In this document: one piece after another, positions 11,862 to 23,197 of the stretch
How the letters are laid out: every line of letters starts with the position of its first letter
Numbering within the stretch: the stretch's first letter is position 1
Program-made: the position numbers and the translations under genes
Assembly (NCBI RefSeq): GCF_003254395.2
Contig: NC_037641.1
Span: forward strand, 12,424,501 to 12,488,500
From: Apis mellifera
Lineage: Eukaryota > Arthropoda > Insecta > Hymenoptera > Apidae
Length of the DNA: 64,000 nt
Reading direction: 5' to 3'
Notes under the pieces: model-generated
The model's input: only the letters and a program-made list of their open reading frames with translations
Database searches by the model: none
Told to the model about the DNA's origin: nothing

Positions 11862-13744
11862 ATGGTAAATTGAAAAAAAAAAATTAATTTATATTCATAT
11901 TTTAGGTTATATTTATGTTACAAATATTTATATAAATTAAATATTTTTTCAGCCTAAGGGAAAAACGAAAAAATTCATTGATAAAAAAAATTCAGTAACA
12001 TTTCATTTAGTTCATCGTTCTCAAAGAGATCCATTAATTGCTGATGAAACTGCACCACAACGCGTACTTGTTCCTGTTGGAGATACACAAGCTGCTAAAT
12101 TTGAAAAAAAAAAGATAGATGATACTAAAAGAAAAGAAGAACAAAGAAAATATGGCATATATTTTGATGATGATTATGATTATTTACAACATCTTAAAGA
12201 TGTTAATACTTTAACAGCTGAATGGGAACGTGTAGATTCTACAACTTCGAAAATAAATGAATCACATAATGCACCTAAAATTAATTTACCATCTTCTGTA
12301 TTTGCTTCAAATGTTGAAGAAAAAGTTGGGCTTTTAAATAAAGCAGCCCCAATTTCAGGATTGCAATTAGATTTAGATCCAGATATAGTTGCAGCTATGG
12401 ATGATGATTTTGATTATGATAATCCAGAAAATCAATTAGAAGATAATTTTATGGAATTAGCTAATGCAAATAATGATATTTTAGAAGAAGAGTATGGTAT
12501 GTATTTATGAAAATGTTATTTATAATTTCTAAATAAAACTTTTTTATTTATAATTTAAAAATGTGATTATATGAATCAGATGAAGCATCTGATATTTCAT
12601 CAGAAATGGAATTATCAGATGAAGAAGAAGATGAAGTATGTAGTTTAAATGGACCTCAATATACTTTTAAAGAAGAAGAAACAAAATCCCGTTTTACAGA
12701 ATATTCAATGAGTAGTAGTGTGATAAGAAGAAATGAACAATTAACGCTTCTTGATGATAAGTTTGAAAAAGTAAATATTTATTATATCATTTTATTATAA
12801 ATTTTTACATAAAGTATACTATTATTTTTATAGATGTATACTGCATATGATGATAGTGAAATTGGTGCATTGGATTGTGATGAAATCGAAGGATATATTG
12901 CACCAAATTCAGATTTGATTCTTCAATGTGCAACAGAATTTGAAAAAAAGAAAAACGAAAATGTAAGTTAAATTTAAGATAATATTAATATTTAATAGAA
13001 AAAATTAAATGTGATTTAATTTTAATAGGCTGATAATGTTGCACAATTGATGAAAGATAAAATGAAAATTTTAGAAAATGAGTACTCAAGTTCTGAAGAT
13101 GAAAACAGTTTGGAAGAACTTATTGTTAATGCAAGAGAAAAAGACAAATGGGATTGTGAAAGTATTATTAGTACTTATAGTAATATTTACAATCATCCAA
13201 AGTTAATTTCTGAACCTAAGGTTGTTTAAGAATAAATGTTTATCTATATATTTTTTATTTCTTTTTTTTATGTAAATTTACAATATATAAATATTTTTAG
13301 CATCCACAAAAGATCAAAATCAATCCAAAAACTGGTATACCAAGAAATATTCTAGATGAATCTTCTGAAAAATTAACTGCAAAAACATTGGCTCAATTTG
13401 ATCAGCAAAATGAATATTGTAAATCAAAATATCCTCAGTCTATTGCAGAAACTATGAAATCTACCTTAAGTACATTGAGTATAAGATCTAAGAATGAAAC
13501 TCCCGAGGAAAGAAAACAAAGAAAGAAAGCACTTAAAGAATATAGAAAAGTAAAGTTATTTTATTATGTATATGTAATTGTATATATATATATATATATA
13601 TATATGTAAAATTATTATTGTTTCTTTTAGGAAAGACGAATAGAACGGAAAGCTAATACTGAAGCATTCAAGGAAGAAAAGAAACGCCAAGAAAAAATTT
13701 TATTAAATAATAGGCAAAATATTCAAGGAAATAAAATATTTTAA
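11862..13744 (+). CDS. Ltv1: Ribosome biogenesis factor LTV1
   Basis: Ltv1 is a late 40S assembly and nuclear-export factor. Exons: 11862-11864 (ATG only), 11953-12496, 12580-12770, 12834-12962, 13029-13220, 13301-13549 and 13631-13744; 473 aa, close to human LTV1 (about 475). The N terminus begins MPKGKTKKFIDKK and continues with the family signature FHLVHRSQRDPLIADE and APQRVLVP, then KYGIYFDDDYDYLQHL. The middle is acidic (DDDFDYD, SDEEEDE); the C terminus has a basic helical stretch (KKALKEYRK, ERRIERK). All introns are short and AT-rich. Intron 1 (88 bp, GTAAAT...CAG) begins immediately after the ATG, so the start codon is the whole coding part of exon 1. The intron at 13221 uses the weak donor GTTGTT, but the reading frame across it matches the family. 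AATAAA overlaps the stop region (13745). The likely divergent partner is Arl6. Confidence 0.93.
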
Positions 13745-14437
13745 AATAAATAAATTTTGTTATATATTCCTAAAAATAAAATTATATTTTTTTTTAATTT
13801 TAGAATATAATATTTTTCTTAAATAATAATATTTACACTATGCACACATCATATTATTATTATATATTTTTTCAAATATTTAAAAATTGTTATTATCTCT
13901 TGATCGCATAAATTATGCAAAACAAATATAGAAGAAAAAGAAAAAGAGAAAAAAAAATAAAAACAAGATAAAAATATTGAAATCAATGTCATCTTCAGAG
14001 TGCTTCAGAGATGAAACAGATATAGAAAGGATAAAAGAGAAGAAAAGAGTAAAGTATCATTTTTGCCATTTTTTAAATATGAAAAATATTTAAGAGATGG
14101 TACTATTCTTCAATTCTTATTTAGATCCTCTACCTTATCTTATCTCATATATTTAAAAAAATATCTATACTATTCGAAAGATGGCGGTGATGATCAATTC
14201 TTAGTTTATCTCTATCTTTCTACTTGTATTCGTTATTTTTTTCTCATTTCATCTATTCTGAAGATGGCGCTATTTCAATATTTTTATCCTATCTCTATCT
14301 TCCTTCCATTATTGCTCTCTTTGTCTATATTTAATGATATCGTAGAGCGCCATCGTTAAGGCGGGGCAAACAACGGAAACTCTAAAGTCATATGATCGAT
14401 TTGCGATTCCTTCAGAACATAGCATTCTGTTGCGAAG
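13745..14437. promoter_or_regulatory. Ltv1 3' end and V-ATPase G upstream region
   Basis: The first roughly 250 bp are AT-rich Ltv1 3' flank with AATAAA at 13745-13750. The second half is less AT-rich and leads into the V-ATPase G start. It contains AAGATGGCGG (14178-14187), AAGATGGCGC (14261-14270) and the related CGATGGCGC on the minus strand (14355-14347); AAGATGGCC spans the start codon itself. AAnATGGC is the core recognised by YY1/Pleiohomeotic. An open frame at 14063-14359 is not protein-like. Confidence 0.5.
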
Positions 14438-15402
14438 ATGGCCAGCCAAACGCAAGGTATTCAACAGCTTTTGGCAGCTGAAAAAAGAGCTGCAGAGAAA
14501 GTTGCAGAAGCTAGAAAACGTAAGTTTCTATTCAAACATTATAAATTATGTTTTAACATGAATATGTTTTTAACATAACCCGCTATAATCAATTTTTCTA
14601 TGACCCTGAATTTAAATGGGTGTAACCTTTTAAATGCATTGAAAAATTATGTTTTAATATATATATATTTATTAAAATATACAATTTTCATTTGAAATAT
14701 TTGTTAATTTTAATTTACTATGAATATTTATAAATGTAAATATAAATTTTATATATACATATAATATTATTTAATATTTTATGATAAAAATAAATCAATG
14801 AATTTATTAATAATAAGTTTGGAGAAATATTTTTAATCATTATTACGTTTCTTTGTAGAAATTATAATGATCATTTATCATAATATAATATAATTAGTAA
14901 AATTATTATAATAAAATAATTTTTCTTTCAGGTAAAGCACGTAGATTGAAACAAGCAAAAGAAGAAGCTCAAGATGAAATTGAAAAATATAGACAAGAAA
15001 GAGAAAAACAATTTCGTGAATTTGAAGCAAAAGTGAGTAAATTTTAATATATGCATATAATTTTTTTATAGTTCAATCTAATAAAATACTATTACTACAA
15101 AAAATTTATAACATTATACAGAATATATTTTTCTTATTGTTGCATGTAGCATATGGGATCAAAAGAAGATGTAGCAGCCCGTATAGAAGCTGATACAAAA
15201 ATAAAAACAGAAGAAATGAATCAAACTGTGTCTATGCATAAAGATTCTGTAAGTTAATATAAAATGTATACGGAAGAAGTAATAATATTTTTTAGCTAAA
15301 CATTTTCTTTGTTTTTTTATAATACAGGTTGTGCATACAATTTTGGAGTTGGTATACGACATTAAAGCAGAATTGCACAAGAATTACCGCGCCGAAATTT
15401 AA
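14438..15402 (+). CDS. Vha13: V-type proton ATPase subunit G
   Basis: Subunit G pairs with subunit E to form the peripheral stalks of the V1 sector, coupling ATP hydrolysis to proton pumping at endolysosomal and plasma membranes. Exons 14438-14519, 14932-15032, 15150-15248 and 15328-15402 join in frame (phases 1, 0, 0); 118 aa, the normal family length. The N terminus MASQTQGIQQLLAAEKRAAE and the Ala/Lys/Arg/Glu-rich helix ending in REKQFREFEAK are diagnostic; the rest is predicted helix ending ELHKNYRAEI. The start is fixed by the family N terminus. A probable 3' UTR runs to AATAAA at 15598 or 16056. The upstream AAGATGGCG repeats may be its regulatory sites. Confidence 0.96.
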
Positions 15403-16535
15403 ATCAGAAAAATCGTATCGATTACTTATAAATATTGCATCTTATGCTATAAATGTACATTACGTACTTTGTTTTATCATGTCTTAAAACGTATCTATCA
15501 TTGTTATGTTGTACTTTTGTCAGGAAATGTGTATATCCTTCAATTGTAGATGGTGGTATTCAAATTATTAGAATTCTTTCTGCAGTTGCTACACGACAAT
15601 AAATGTAACCTATGCCGAGCTTTTACCACCATAATGGAAAGTTTAAGGATTATCATAGTGCCGTCATGGTAGCAATATAGATGCAAACAAATTATCGTCA
15701 TTATGATATATCAAGGCCTAGATATATTAGCATGACGTGTAAATGTTAAAGCTTAGGGTGGTGGTAGAAAGTTGTACATCATTAAATGTATATTGTTATT
15801 GATAGATGTCATTCCATAATTCTGCTGCATCGAGGACATAAAAATTCGTTAAACAATTCTGTACAACTTCCAAAGAATCACACATAAGCTCCCAATCTGA
15901 TGTGGTTCTCACGACGATGTACATAATATATATTATTTGTTTTGTTTGAAACACACATTTAAACTTTGTTAAGGTATAGAGATACAAGAAATTATACCTC
16001 ATGTATAAACCCTGTCTCCGTATGCTGACTAATCTGTACAGTATTAATGTTCGGAAATAAAAACGATCAAAAGATAATTATTTTGTACTTCAGGTTTTTA
16101 TCATTTATTAAACGATAATATAATTGAAATTTACCATCCATTCATTTTTAATTTTGAAATATTTAATATAATGTTTTTGATTTATTTTAAATATGATGAT
16201 TGGAATGCAATTTATTCAATATAGACATATGAATTATCGATATTACGATACAACATGAAAACATTATATAAGAAAATTAATTTATCATAATTCATTTAAA
16301 AAAGGTAATTTCTCATATATTATAAGATTATTAATTATTAAATTTAAATTTTTGAATTTTTTAACTTTATTCGTTGAGCGCAGACGCAATTTCGATAAAA
16401 AAAATACAACTGTAACGTTATTGGATATTTCTGTTTACGCTTATTGTAAATGGTCAGATATTCAGGTAGGAAAGAAAATATTCTACACAGAGGGGGAATC
16501 AGCTGTGTGAACCTAACCTTTCTTTCATCGTGATC
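15403..16535. other. V-ATPase G 3' flank to MYLIP upstream region
   Basis: The stretch is AT-rich. AATAAA signals lie at 15598-15603 and 16056-16061 on the plus strand, fitting alternative 3' ends for V-ATPase G. An antisense open frame (minus 16002-15796) has a tail with protein-like composition and is listed separately. From about 16,370 the composition becomes more CpG-rich on approach to the MYLIP first exon. Confidence 0.45.
15796..16002 (-). CDS. Possible small antisense ORF or last exon (unrecognised)
   Basis: A minus-strand frame of 68 codons whose last 37 or so (TTSDWELMCDSLEVV...DAAELWNDIYQ, then stop) look more protein-like than the AT-rich surroundings: mixed acidic and hydrophobic residues, Trp, no low complexity. 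The first half is Tyr/Phe/Ile-rich and could be read through an intron. A splice model removing it (donor after ATGAG at about 15998; acceptor near GTGAG) keeps the frame but has a poor pyrimidine tract. I recognise no family. It may be chance within the V-ATPase G 3' UTR. Confidence 0.2.
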   Translation of the reverse strand: MRYNFLYLYTLTKFKCVFQTKQIIYIMYIVVRTTSDWELMCDSLEVVQNCLTNFYVLDAAELWNDIYQ

Positions 16536-17008
16536 TTAGTATATAATCGGTTGGGTGCGCGTCGTTCGTGTGTTTTGTGCGTTCACAACACTAGCGCCAT
16601 TCTATAGACATCGAGAGGTGATTCGATTTCACGAACTAATACTGGCAGCGCGAAGCGGTCAGTACGTGTGCCATTCTGCACCGAGAAATGGAAGCCGACG
16701 AGACGCGTTCGAACAATACGAGCGTAAGCACGTTGATGATGTACGAAGTCGTGTGTGAGGATACAGTGACAGCTGTGGACAGGTACGCGTTTTAAATCTG
16801 TTATGATTAAAAACGTACCAAGTAAAGCCGGTCATCGACCAGCTGTGAATTCAAGAAAGAGATCGTTGTAAACGCGCGTGTCGAAAATTCTGTGAACGTG
16901 CGTTTTGATTTATCGGTTTATTACGCCTAGTCGAAATCGTATTACCGAAAAGAGTCTTACCGAAAGAAACGGTGCGTGTAAGAACCTTTTTGGATACTAC
17001 CTGACAAG
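16536..17008 (+). promoter_or_regulatory. MYLIP promoter and 5' UTR (probable)
   Basis: A TATA-like TATATAAT occurs at 16540-16547, followed by CpG-rich, non-AT-rich sequence up to the MYLIP start codon, as expected for a first exon. A 35-codon upstream ORF (ATG 16688, TAA 16793-16795) would lie in this leader. A possible donor (GACAG/GTACGC) near 16782 leaves open that the leader is spliced. The transcription start is inferred, not seen. Confidence 0.4.
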
Positions 17009-17095
17009 ATGTGGTGTCTCGTTAGTCAAGCTAATTCTGTCATTCTTGAGGTACAAGTCGATCCCAAAGCTATTGGTCAGGAGTGTCTCGAAAAG
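17009..17095 (+). CDS. MYLIP: MYLIP/Idol (Dnr1) E3 ligase, first coding exon
   Basis: Codes residues 1-29, starting MWCLVSQANSVILEVQV and ending IGQECLEK before the donor GTGAGT (phase 0). This is the first beta hairpin and helix of the FERM F1 (ubiquitin-like) lobe. The MWCLV start and the QECLEK helix match insect Dnr1 and vertebrate MYLIP, which pair a FERM domain with a C-terminal RING finger. In vertebrates MYLIP ubiquitinates LDL-receptor-family proteins; in Drosophila Dnr1 restrains Dredd caspase in the IMD immune pathway. The next coding exon is 44,665 bp downstream and joins in phase. Partial: the RING and most of the FERM domain lie outside the window. Confidence 0.88.
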
Positions 17096-18244
17096 GTGAG
17101 TCATATTATTATATTTTTTATTATTATTCAACGAAGAAAACATTCTTATCATCGAACAGTATATTTGTTTTTCTGATTTAAGATGTACGATAATTTTTTT
17201 TTTTATATTTAATTTGATTTATTTTTGTAACGTCAATTTCCTACTTTCTGTATCATTTTCTTATAATCAAAAATAAAATATCCAAAAATTCATAGAAATA
17301 GAAGAGTATTAAATGAAATGAATGATTCGATGAAAGATGATGTACGTTATTTCTTTTTCTCTGCTTTACCAAATATTAAATTTCACGGATATTATTTTTT
17401 TTTTATCTACTTTTGTTTTATTATTTCGATCATTAAATACGATATAAGAAATAACAAAGACGAAAATTAAATATTGAAAACAAATCAATTAAACCATATT
17501 GTGCAAATCTTACTATTCTCTAGATTTCATTGTAAACAATAACAAATAACTACTGTTCATCGTCTATATATTTATATCACGTATATTATAGATCGATATG
17601 CTTGAAGGTACGATTTAAATCTTTATTCGAAATGTAAATCTAACATTACGTTTGATTTAACAATCTCGAGATGGTGGTAGAAAATTTAACAGAGAGCAAA
17701 TATACACTGCAACAACATACTACTGCTATCTGTATGTAAGTTTATCCTAAAAGGTGGCAGATCTCGGAAACGTGAAACATATTCGCGCAAAAGGGAAAGA
17801 TGTGGACGATGCCTTACGGCTAGGTCGTAACTCACGTGCGCAACAGATGCCCCGAAAACATTCAGATACTTGCTAGTGCAATTTGAAATTTGAGAATCCG
17901 TATACAGATACTTCGGTCCTTTTGGAAAATTTGTTATCGCGTTTACTTATAATGAACTTATACCGCATCGTTGCAATTTTTGCAATGTAATTAATTGAAT
18001 CCTTGTGCAATGTAGCGGCAATTCGCACGTGTGATTTATAGACATCCGATCCGAGGTGACCTCGTGGCAACCTCGCGGCAACCTCGGTGGTCGTTTCACC
18101 GGTACACCGTCGTCTTGGTTCTTCTTTGGGGTTTAATTCTATTTATAGATGCCAGACGCATCGGCTGTGTGTATTGCAGCAGTTGCACGTATGTATACCG
18201 AGACTACCAACCTTATTATTCCCCTTGCTCTCAACTTCTTTGAA

Positions 18245-18246
18245 TC

Positions 18247-18303
<57 letters not shown>
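18245..18303. repeat. (CT)n microsatellite
   Basis: CT dinucleotides with one CC interruption near the left end, about 58 bases. Confidence 0.9.
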
Positions 18304-18308
<5 letters not shown>

Positions 18309-19951
18309 GTATAAAAACATTATCGTTCAAAAATAACAAGATCAGTTTATAGAATCCATTCGTTCGAGAAAATTTGTTTATCCTACGTCGTTCCGATAAC
18401 AATTAGAGGTTTTGATCTTTGCCCATTACATCCTGTTCGATGACTAAGAGGAAAAAAAAGTTTGATTACCGTCTATTTAAGAATAAATACAAGGAATCAC
18501 AGAAATAATTATTTTTTTTTTACCATCTAATCGAAATGAACGAAGCTAGTATCCGTGATTCTAGACATAGCGTGGCACGTTTACCTCTAATATCAATCCG
18601 TGCAGAGCACTCGAGGATGATTACTCGATGGAACCAAGTGGGTCAAAGCCTAACTGGGTCGCAATTTCACCGAGCACTGTATTATTAGGCAAACTTGATG
18701 TGCGCTCATCGACAAAATAAATTTTGGAGGATCGTCGAATACGTATGTTGTTGTATTATCTTTAGCGCACGGTAAAATTGATAAGAAGTAGGGTATCGTC
18801 AGATGGAGCTCGTCAAAGCTGTGACCGGATATAGAACTTATTGTTGTTAGCTATTTCGGAGGAGAGGAGACGCTGATGCTGATAGTGTTGGAGAGACTTT
18901 GTGTCAAAGTTTCATCGTCACAGATGAAAAACTCCCGTGTCACACGGTTGTTACACGCGCTACTCGCTGTTACAAAAAAAAAAAAAAAAAAAAAAAAAGT
19001 TCCGTTCAACGTCGAGTAATTCACTCGAATAAGTTAAATATTGGTGAAAAATACACGCGCGACTAACCGGGTCTCTTTGTAAAATTGGGTCGTCACTGAC
19101 AGCCGTTCGATCCCAAAATTCGATTTTTATCGCCTTTGCGCTTTTAAACCCGTCGATTGACGCTTTACACGGGCATTTTCATCGTTTAGCTCATCTTTAC
19201 TGTTCTCTCTCTCTCTCTTTTTTTTTCTTTTGACGCGTATCGTGTAATTTATACAAGTTCCACTTTTTCCCCTAGTCGAGTTTTTTTACTAGAAATTTAA
19301 TAATTTGTATCACTTAAGTAATAAGAAATATTTTTCTTCTTTTACGTAAGAGAAACGATGGAAGAAATTGTATTCAATATTGCGAATAATCGTGATAAAT
19401 ATACGCCGTTTAATTAAAAAGTTTCGCGTCAGATTATATATTTATAAGGACGTTTGCAAAGTTAGGTTAAGTCGTGGATCGTGTCTAATTAGCTCGTTAC
19501 CCTGGAACGGTCGATTCTCGTTTGGAAATTGCATTTCATCGAATTGTTTCGACAACGACGAGTGATGAAACGCTCGTTAACTCTCATCTCGATATGCGAA
19601 AAAACGAATAAAAGTGAATGGCTTACGAGCACGCTGCTTTGCCATTTAGTCGGACGCACGAAAAATCCAATCTTCTTTCGCGCTAGTGGAAATATGTTTT
19701 CGTTTTAAATTTTTTCCACATTCGTTCGAGAATTTCGCACGCGCGGTACAAACATACACGGGGAGGGAGGGACGTCACAAGAATCTCATTACATCGCTTA
19801 ATTGCGTTCCGTGGAAACCTTTTTCGGTCGGCGAATGCACTTTTACAGCGTCCATTCTTCCTCCTTTGAGATCGTCCATCTCGTTCTTTAATCGATCCCT
19901 AGAAATTCCCATTATTTTTATTCCACCCCATCTGTTTACTTCATTTTCCAT

Positions 19952-19979
19952 TCTCTCTCTCTCTCTCTCTCTCTCTCTT
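19952..19979. repeat. (TC)n microsatellite
   Basis: About 28 bases of CT dinucleotide repeat. Confidence 0.9.
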
Positions 19980-20392
19980 CTTTTTCAATGTTAAAAGTCT
20001 CTTAAATCGGATAATTGTAAGGAAACGGTTATAAAGTATATAGAGAGTATAAGACTCTTTCAAATAACATTACATATATATAATACCATATACACGTATA
20101 CTTGGTATACACCATAGCAACTACATTTACTAATTAATAGAATTAATTAAGAACTTTGTATCGTGTTACACGAAGCGCCATCTTTCTACCAACCCTTTAA
20201 AATTATTTTTTTTTTCAGATGACCTGTTTCACTATATATACATATATATGTAAATATATATACATATACACACACACACGTATATAGTTGTTGATTATAA
20301 TTTCTCTCGCGAGCGAGGACTAAAGAGAGCGAGGAAAAAAAATATTTTCGCGTCAAAGTAGGACAAAGAGAAGAAGAGGAGAAGGTTAAAAA

Positions 20393-20395
<3 letters not shown>

Positions 20396-20424
<29 letters not shown>
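20396..20424. repeat. (TA)n microsatellite
   Basis: About 28 bases of alternating A and T. Confidence 0.9.
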
Positions 20425-20428
<4 letters not shown>

Positions 20429-20766
20429 AAGGACGAGAGGATACGAAGATGGACGTGTAAATAAAGCATTAAATAAATGACCTCCTTGAAGTTACGTCTC
20501 TCGTGGCTGAGTTAGGAACGTAATCGACCGAGAAAGAGAAATATACGAAGAAGGAGAGCGTTGGGAACGAGCGAAGGAGTGGCAAGCTCGTTCATCACTA
20601 GGTGACGCCCCCTAAATGTTTCCTTTGTGGGTTTTAAAAGTTTTAGCGATGGCCGCGCCCATGCCCCCGCAAGATATTTCATCGATTGTTTTATAGCGGG
20701 TACGGACCTGCGGGATTTTGTCTCTTTTATCATCCGGATCTATCTCTCATCGTAGCCACTCCTCTA

Positions 20767-20768
<2 letters not shown>

Positions 20769-20821
<53 letters not shown>
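20769..20821. repeat. (CT)n microsatellite
   Basis: About 50 bases of CT repeat, followed about 110 bp later by a TTA trinucleotide run (20934-20957). Confidence 0.9.
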
Positions 20822-20824
<3 letters not shown>

Positions 20825-22854
20825 CGTTTATTTACACTGCGGAGAAAAATAGAAGAAAGACAGAAATACCATATCGCATGCGCATGGCCGATTGGAATAG
20901 GTATTTGTCAGCCAAATCCTTTTATTCTATCTTATTATTATTATTATTATTATTATTCTATACTTTTTGTCTTTTGTCTTATACTTTCTTATTGTGTTTC
21001 GAGCACCGTTTCTCATCATTCGTATCATTTTTCAGAGTTAATTTTACGCGGATCCTGTTGTGTTGAGAACACGATATTTATATACTTCTTGCATTCAACA
21101 CGTTTATCCGTGAAAAATACAACGATGATCCGGACGTTTGAATGGGATACTACGGATAATCGAAGAGTGTACAGGGCAATTTTTTACTGCTTTTTTTTCG
21201 CGTGTCCTCCAACAGTTTTCTTCGCCAAGTTGGGTAGTAAGCAGGTCCATGATCTGTCGTTTGCAATGCAAGGAAGGAGAAATAAGAGAGCGTAACAAAG
21301 CCTCTTTTCCAACTCTCCCTGTCGCGTTCAACGGCCGTTGAATAAGGCAATATCCCCAGGCTTGATGCCCGTTTTGCACGAACAAGGGCCTTGTTATTAC
21401 ATAGGAAAAATTGCTGGACCCGCGTTTTCTCTTCTCCTCTTTTTTTTTTTTATTTTTTATTATCTTTTTTTTTTTTTTCCCAATGTTGTCTAGAAAAGCT
21501 CATTTTCAAACGGCAACTCTTTTATCCCCCCTGAAACTTCATATACGTTCTCTTGTAAAGAATTTCTTTACAGAGTATAGAAGCGATTTTTCGATTTCTC
21601 TCCATTCCATTTTATATAATATGTTTTTAATTACACTGTGTGTTTATCGCATCTTCAAACGTGTTGAATGTGTTCAATCCCAACGACTTAATTCTTTTCT
21701 TTTTAATGATATTATCTGATATATATACACAAAGTAATTTAGTTATTATAAGAAACGAACGATTAATCACCGAGGAAGTGCACAAGATACAGAAGATATC
21801 TTGATACAAACGGAAAGTATAAGCGTTATAAAAACTCTTCTCTTAGAAGAATAATATATCCATTTTAATATTTCCATGTCCAACGTATGGACATTATAAT
21901 TTCTTCTTTTCTCTTTTAATCTGTTTTTACAGTGTTTTATTGGGAACAACATTATTATGAGCAAGTTGCTTCACGTATAATTAAACTGTTCTGCAACATG
22001 TAATAAAGACGTCGTTGACGGCACGTGCTGCTCATGTTGAATTTAATTAAGGAATTCATGAAAATGATCTGTTATTACACGCACGATCCATGAATCGATA
22101 ATGAATAAAAACAATATCCTTTTTCTACTGGATCAGTTCAAGTACTATCTCTAATTTTCTTCTTCTTCTTGTGAATTCGACGTATCTTAGACGAGTACGT
22201 ATCGTCGCAAGCATTTCGTCGAGGCATAGATATGCATCTATATATATATATATATATACACAGTAATGGAACAGGGATTCGAGACATACATTCTTTGGAA
22301 CGTGGAATGATCGAATGGTTCGAATGCGATGCACATTGCAAACATTTCTTAGCTTATCATCGTATACATTTCAACTTACGAATACGAAAATCGTTGAGAT
22401 AGGAAGCGAACCGATCGTCGTTTGAGCGAAACTTTTTTTTTTTTCCCCTTCGACGAGATTTCGATTTATGTACAGCAGTTTGATCGGTTTCTCGGTCACC
22501 GTTCGATTATCCCCATTAAGAAACGTCGAACGAGCGAAAACGGATTGATATCCGAGACGTTAGATTGGATTCTCGCCACGGAAATCGTGTGAAACAAGTC
22601 GGGAAATGAAAGGATCCTCGCCATCTGTAATAATAATGTTCCAATATAACGCTCTTATCTATTACGTGTACGAATTAAAATTGCTCGTCAGAAATGTAGC
22701 ATTTGTATAAATTTGTATAAAAATTCGTCGTCCCTTTTTCACGATTGAAATTAAATTTATTTCTCTCTCTCTCTCTCTCTCTGTTTTAGATTATGTTAAA
22801 CCACGATTACGTACGTAATCGTACGCGAAAATTGAAATCGAAATTGGGAATTTT

Positions 22855-22856
<2 letters not shown>

Positions 22857-22885
<29 letters not shown>

Positions 22886-22915
22886 GTGAGTGAGTGAGTG
22901 AGTGAGTGAGTGAGT

Positions 22916-22999
<84 letters not shown>

Positions 23000-23001
23000 T
23001 G

Positions 23002-23074
<73 letters not shown>

Positions 23075-23117
23075 CCCCCCCCCCCTTTAATTCAGTCAGT
23101 CTTTTTCCTTTGGAAGA

Positions 23118-23193
<76 letters not shown>
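22857..23193. repeat. Compound microsatellite GA-GTGA-GT-GCGT-GT-GA
   Basis: An ordered mosaic: GA repeat, then GTGA tetramers, a long GT run, GCGT tetramers, another long GT run, a C homopolymer with about 40 bp of unique sequence, a further GT run and a terminal GA run. Adjacent motifs differ by one or two bases, as expected if each arose by slippage from its neighbour. It spans about 335 bp, the longest low-complexity tract in the window. GT and GCGT stretches are alternating purine-pyrimidine and could adopt Z-DNA. Confidence 0.95.

Positions 23194-23197
<4 letters not shown>

Noticed and set aside
14063..14359. 98-codon frame between Ltv1 and V-ATPase G
   Set aside because: Its Tyr/Leu/Phe/Ser-rich translation reads like AT-rich intergenic DNA, and it ends just before the V-ATPase G leader; more likely promoter sequence.
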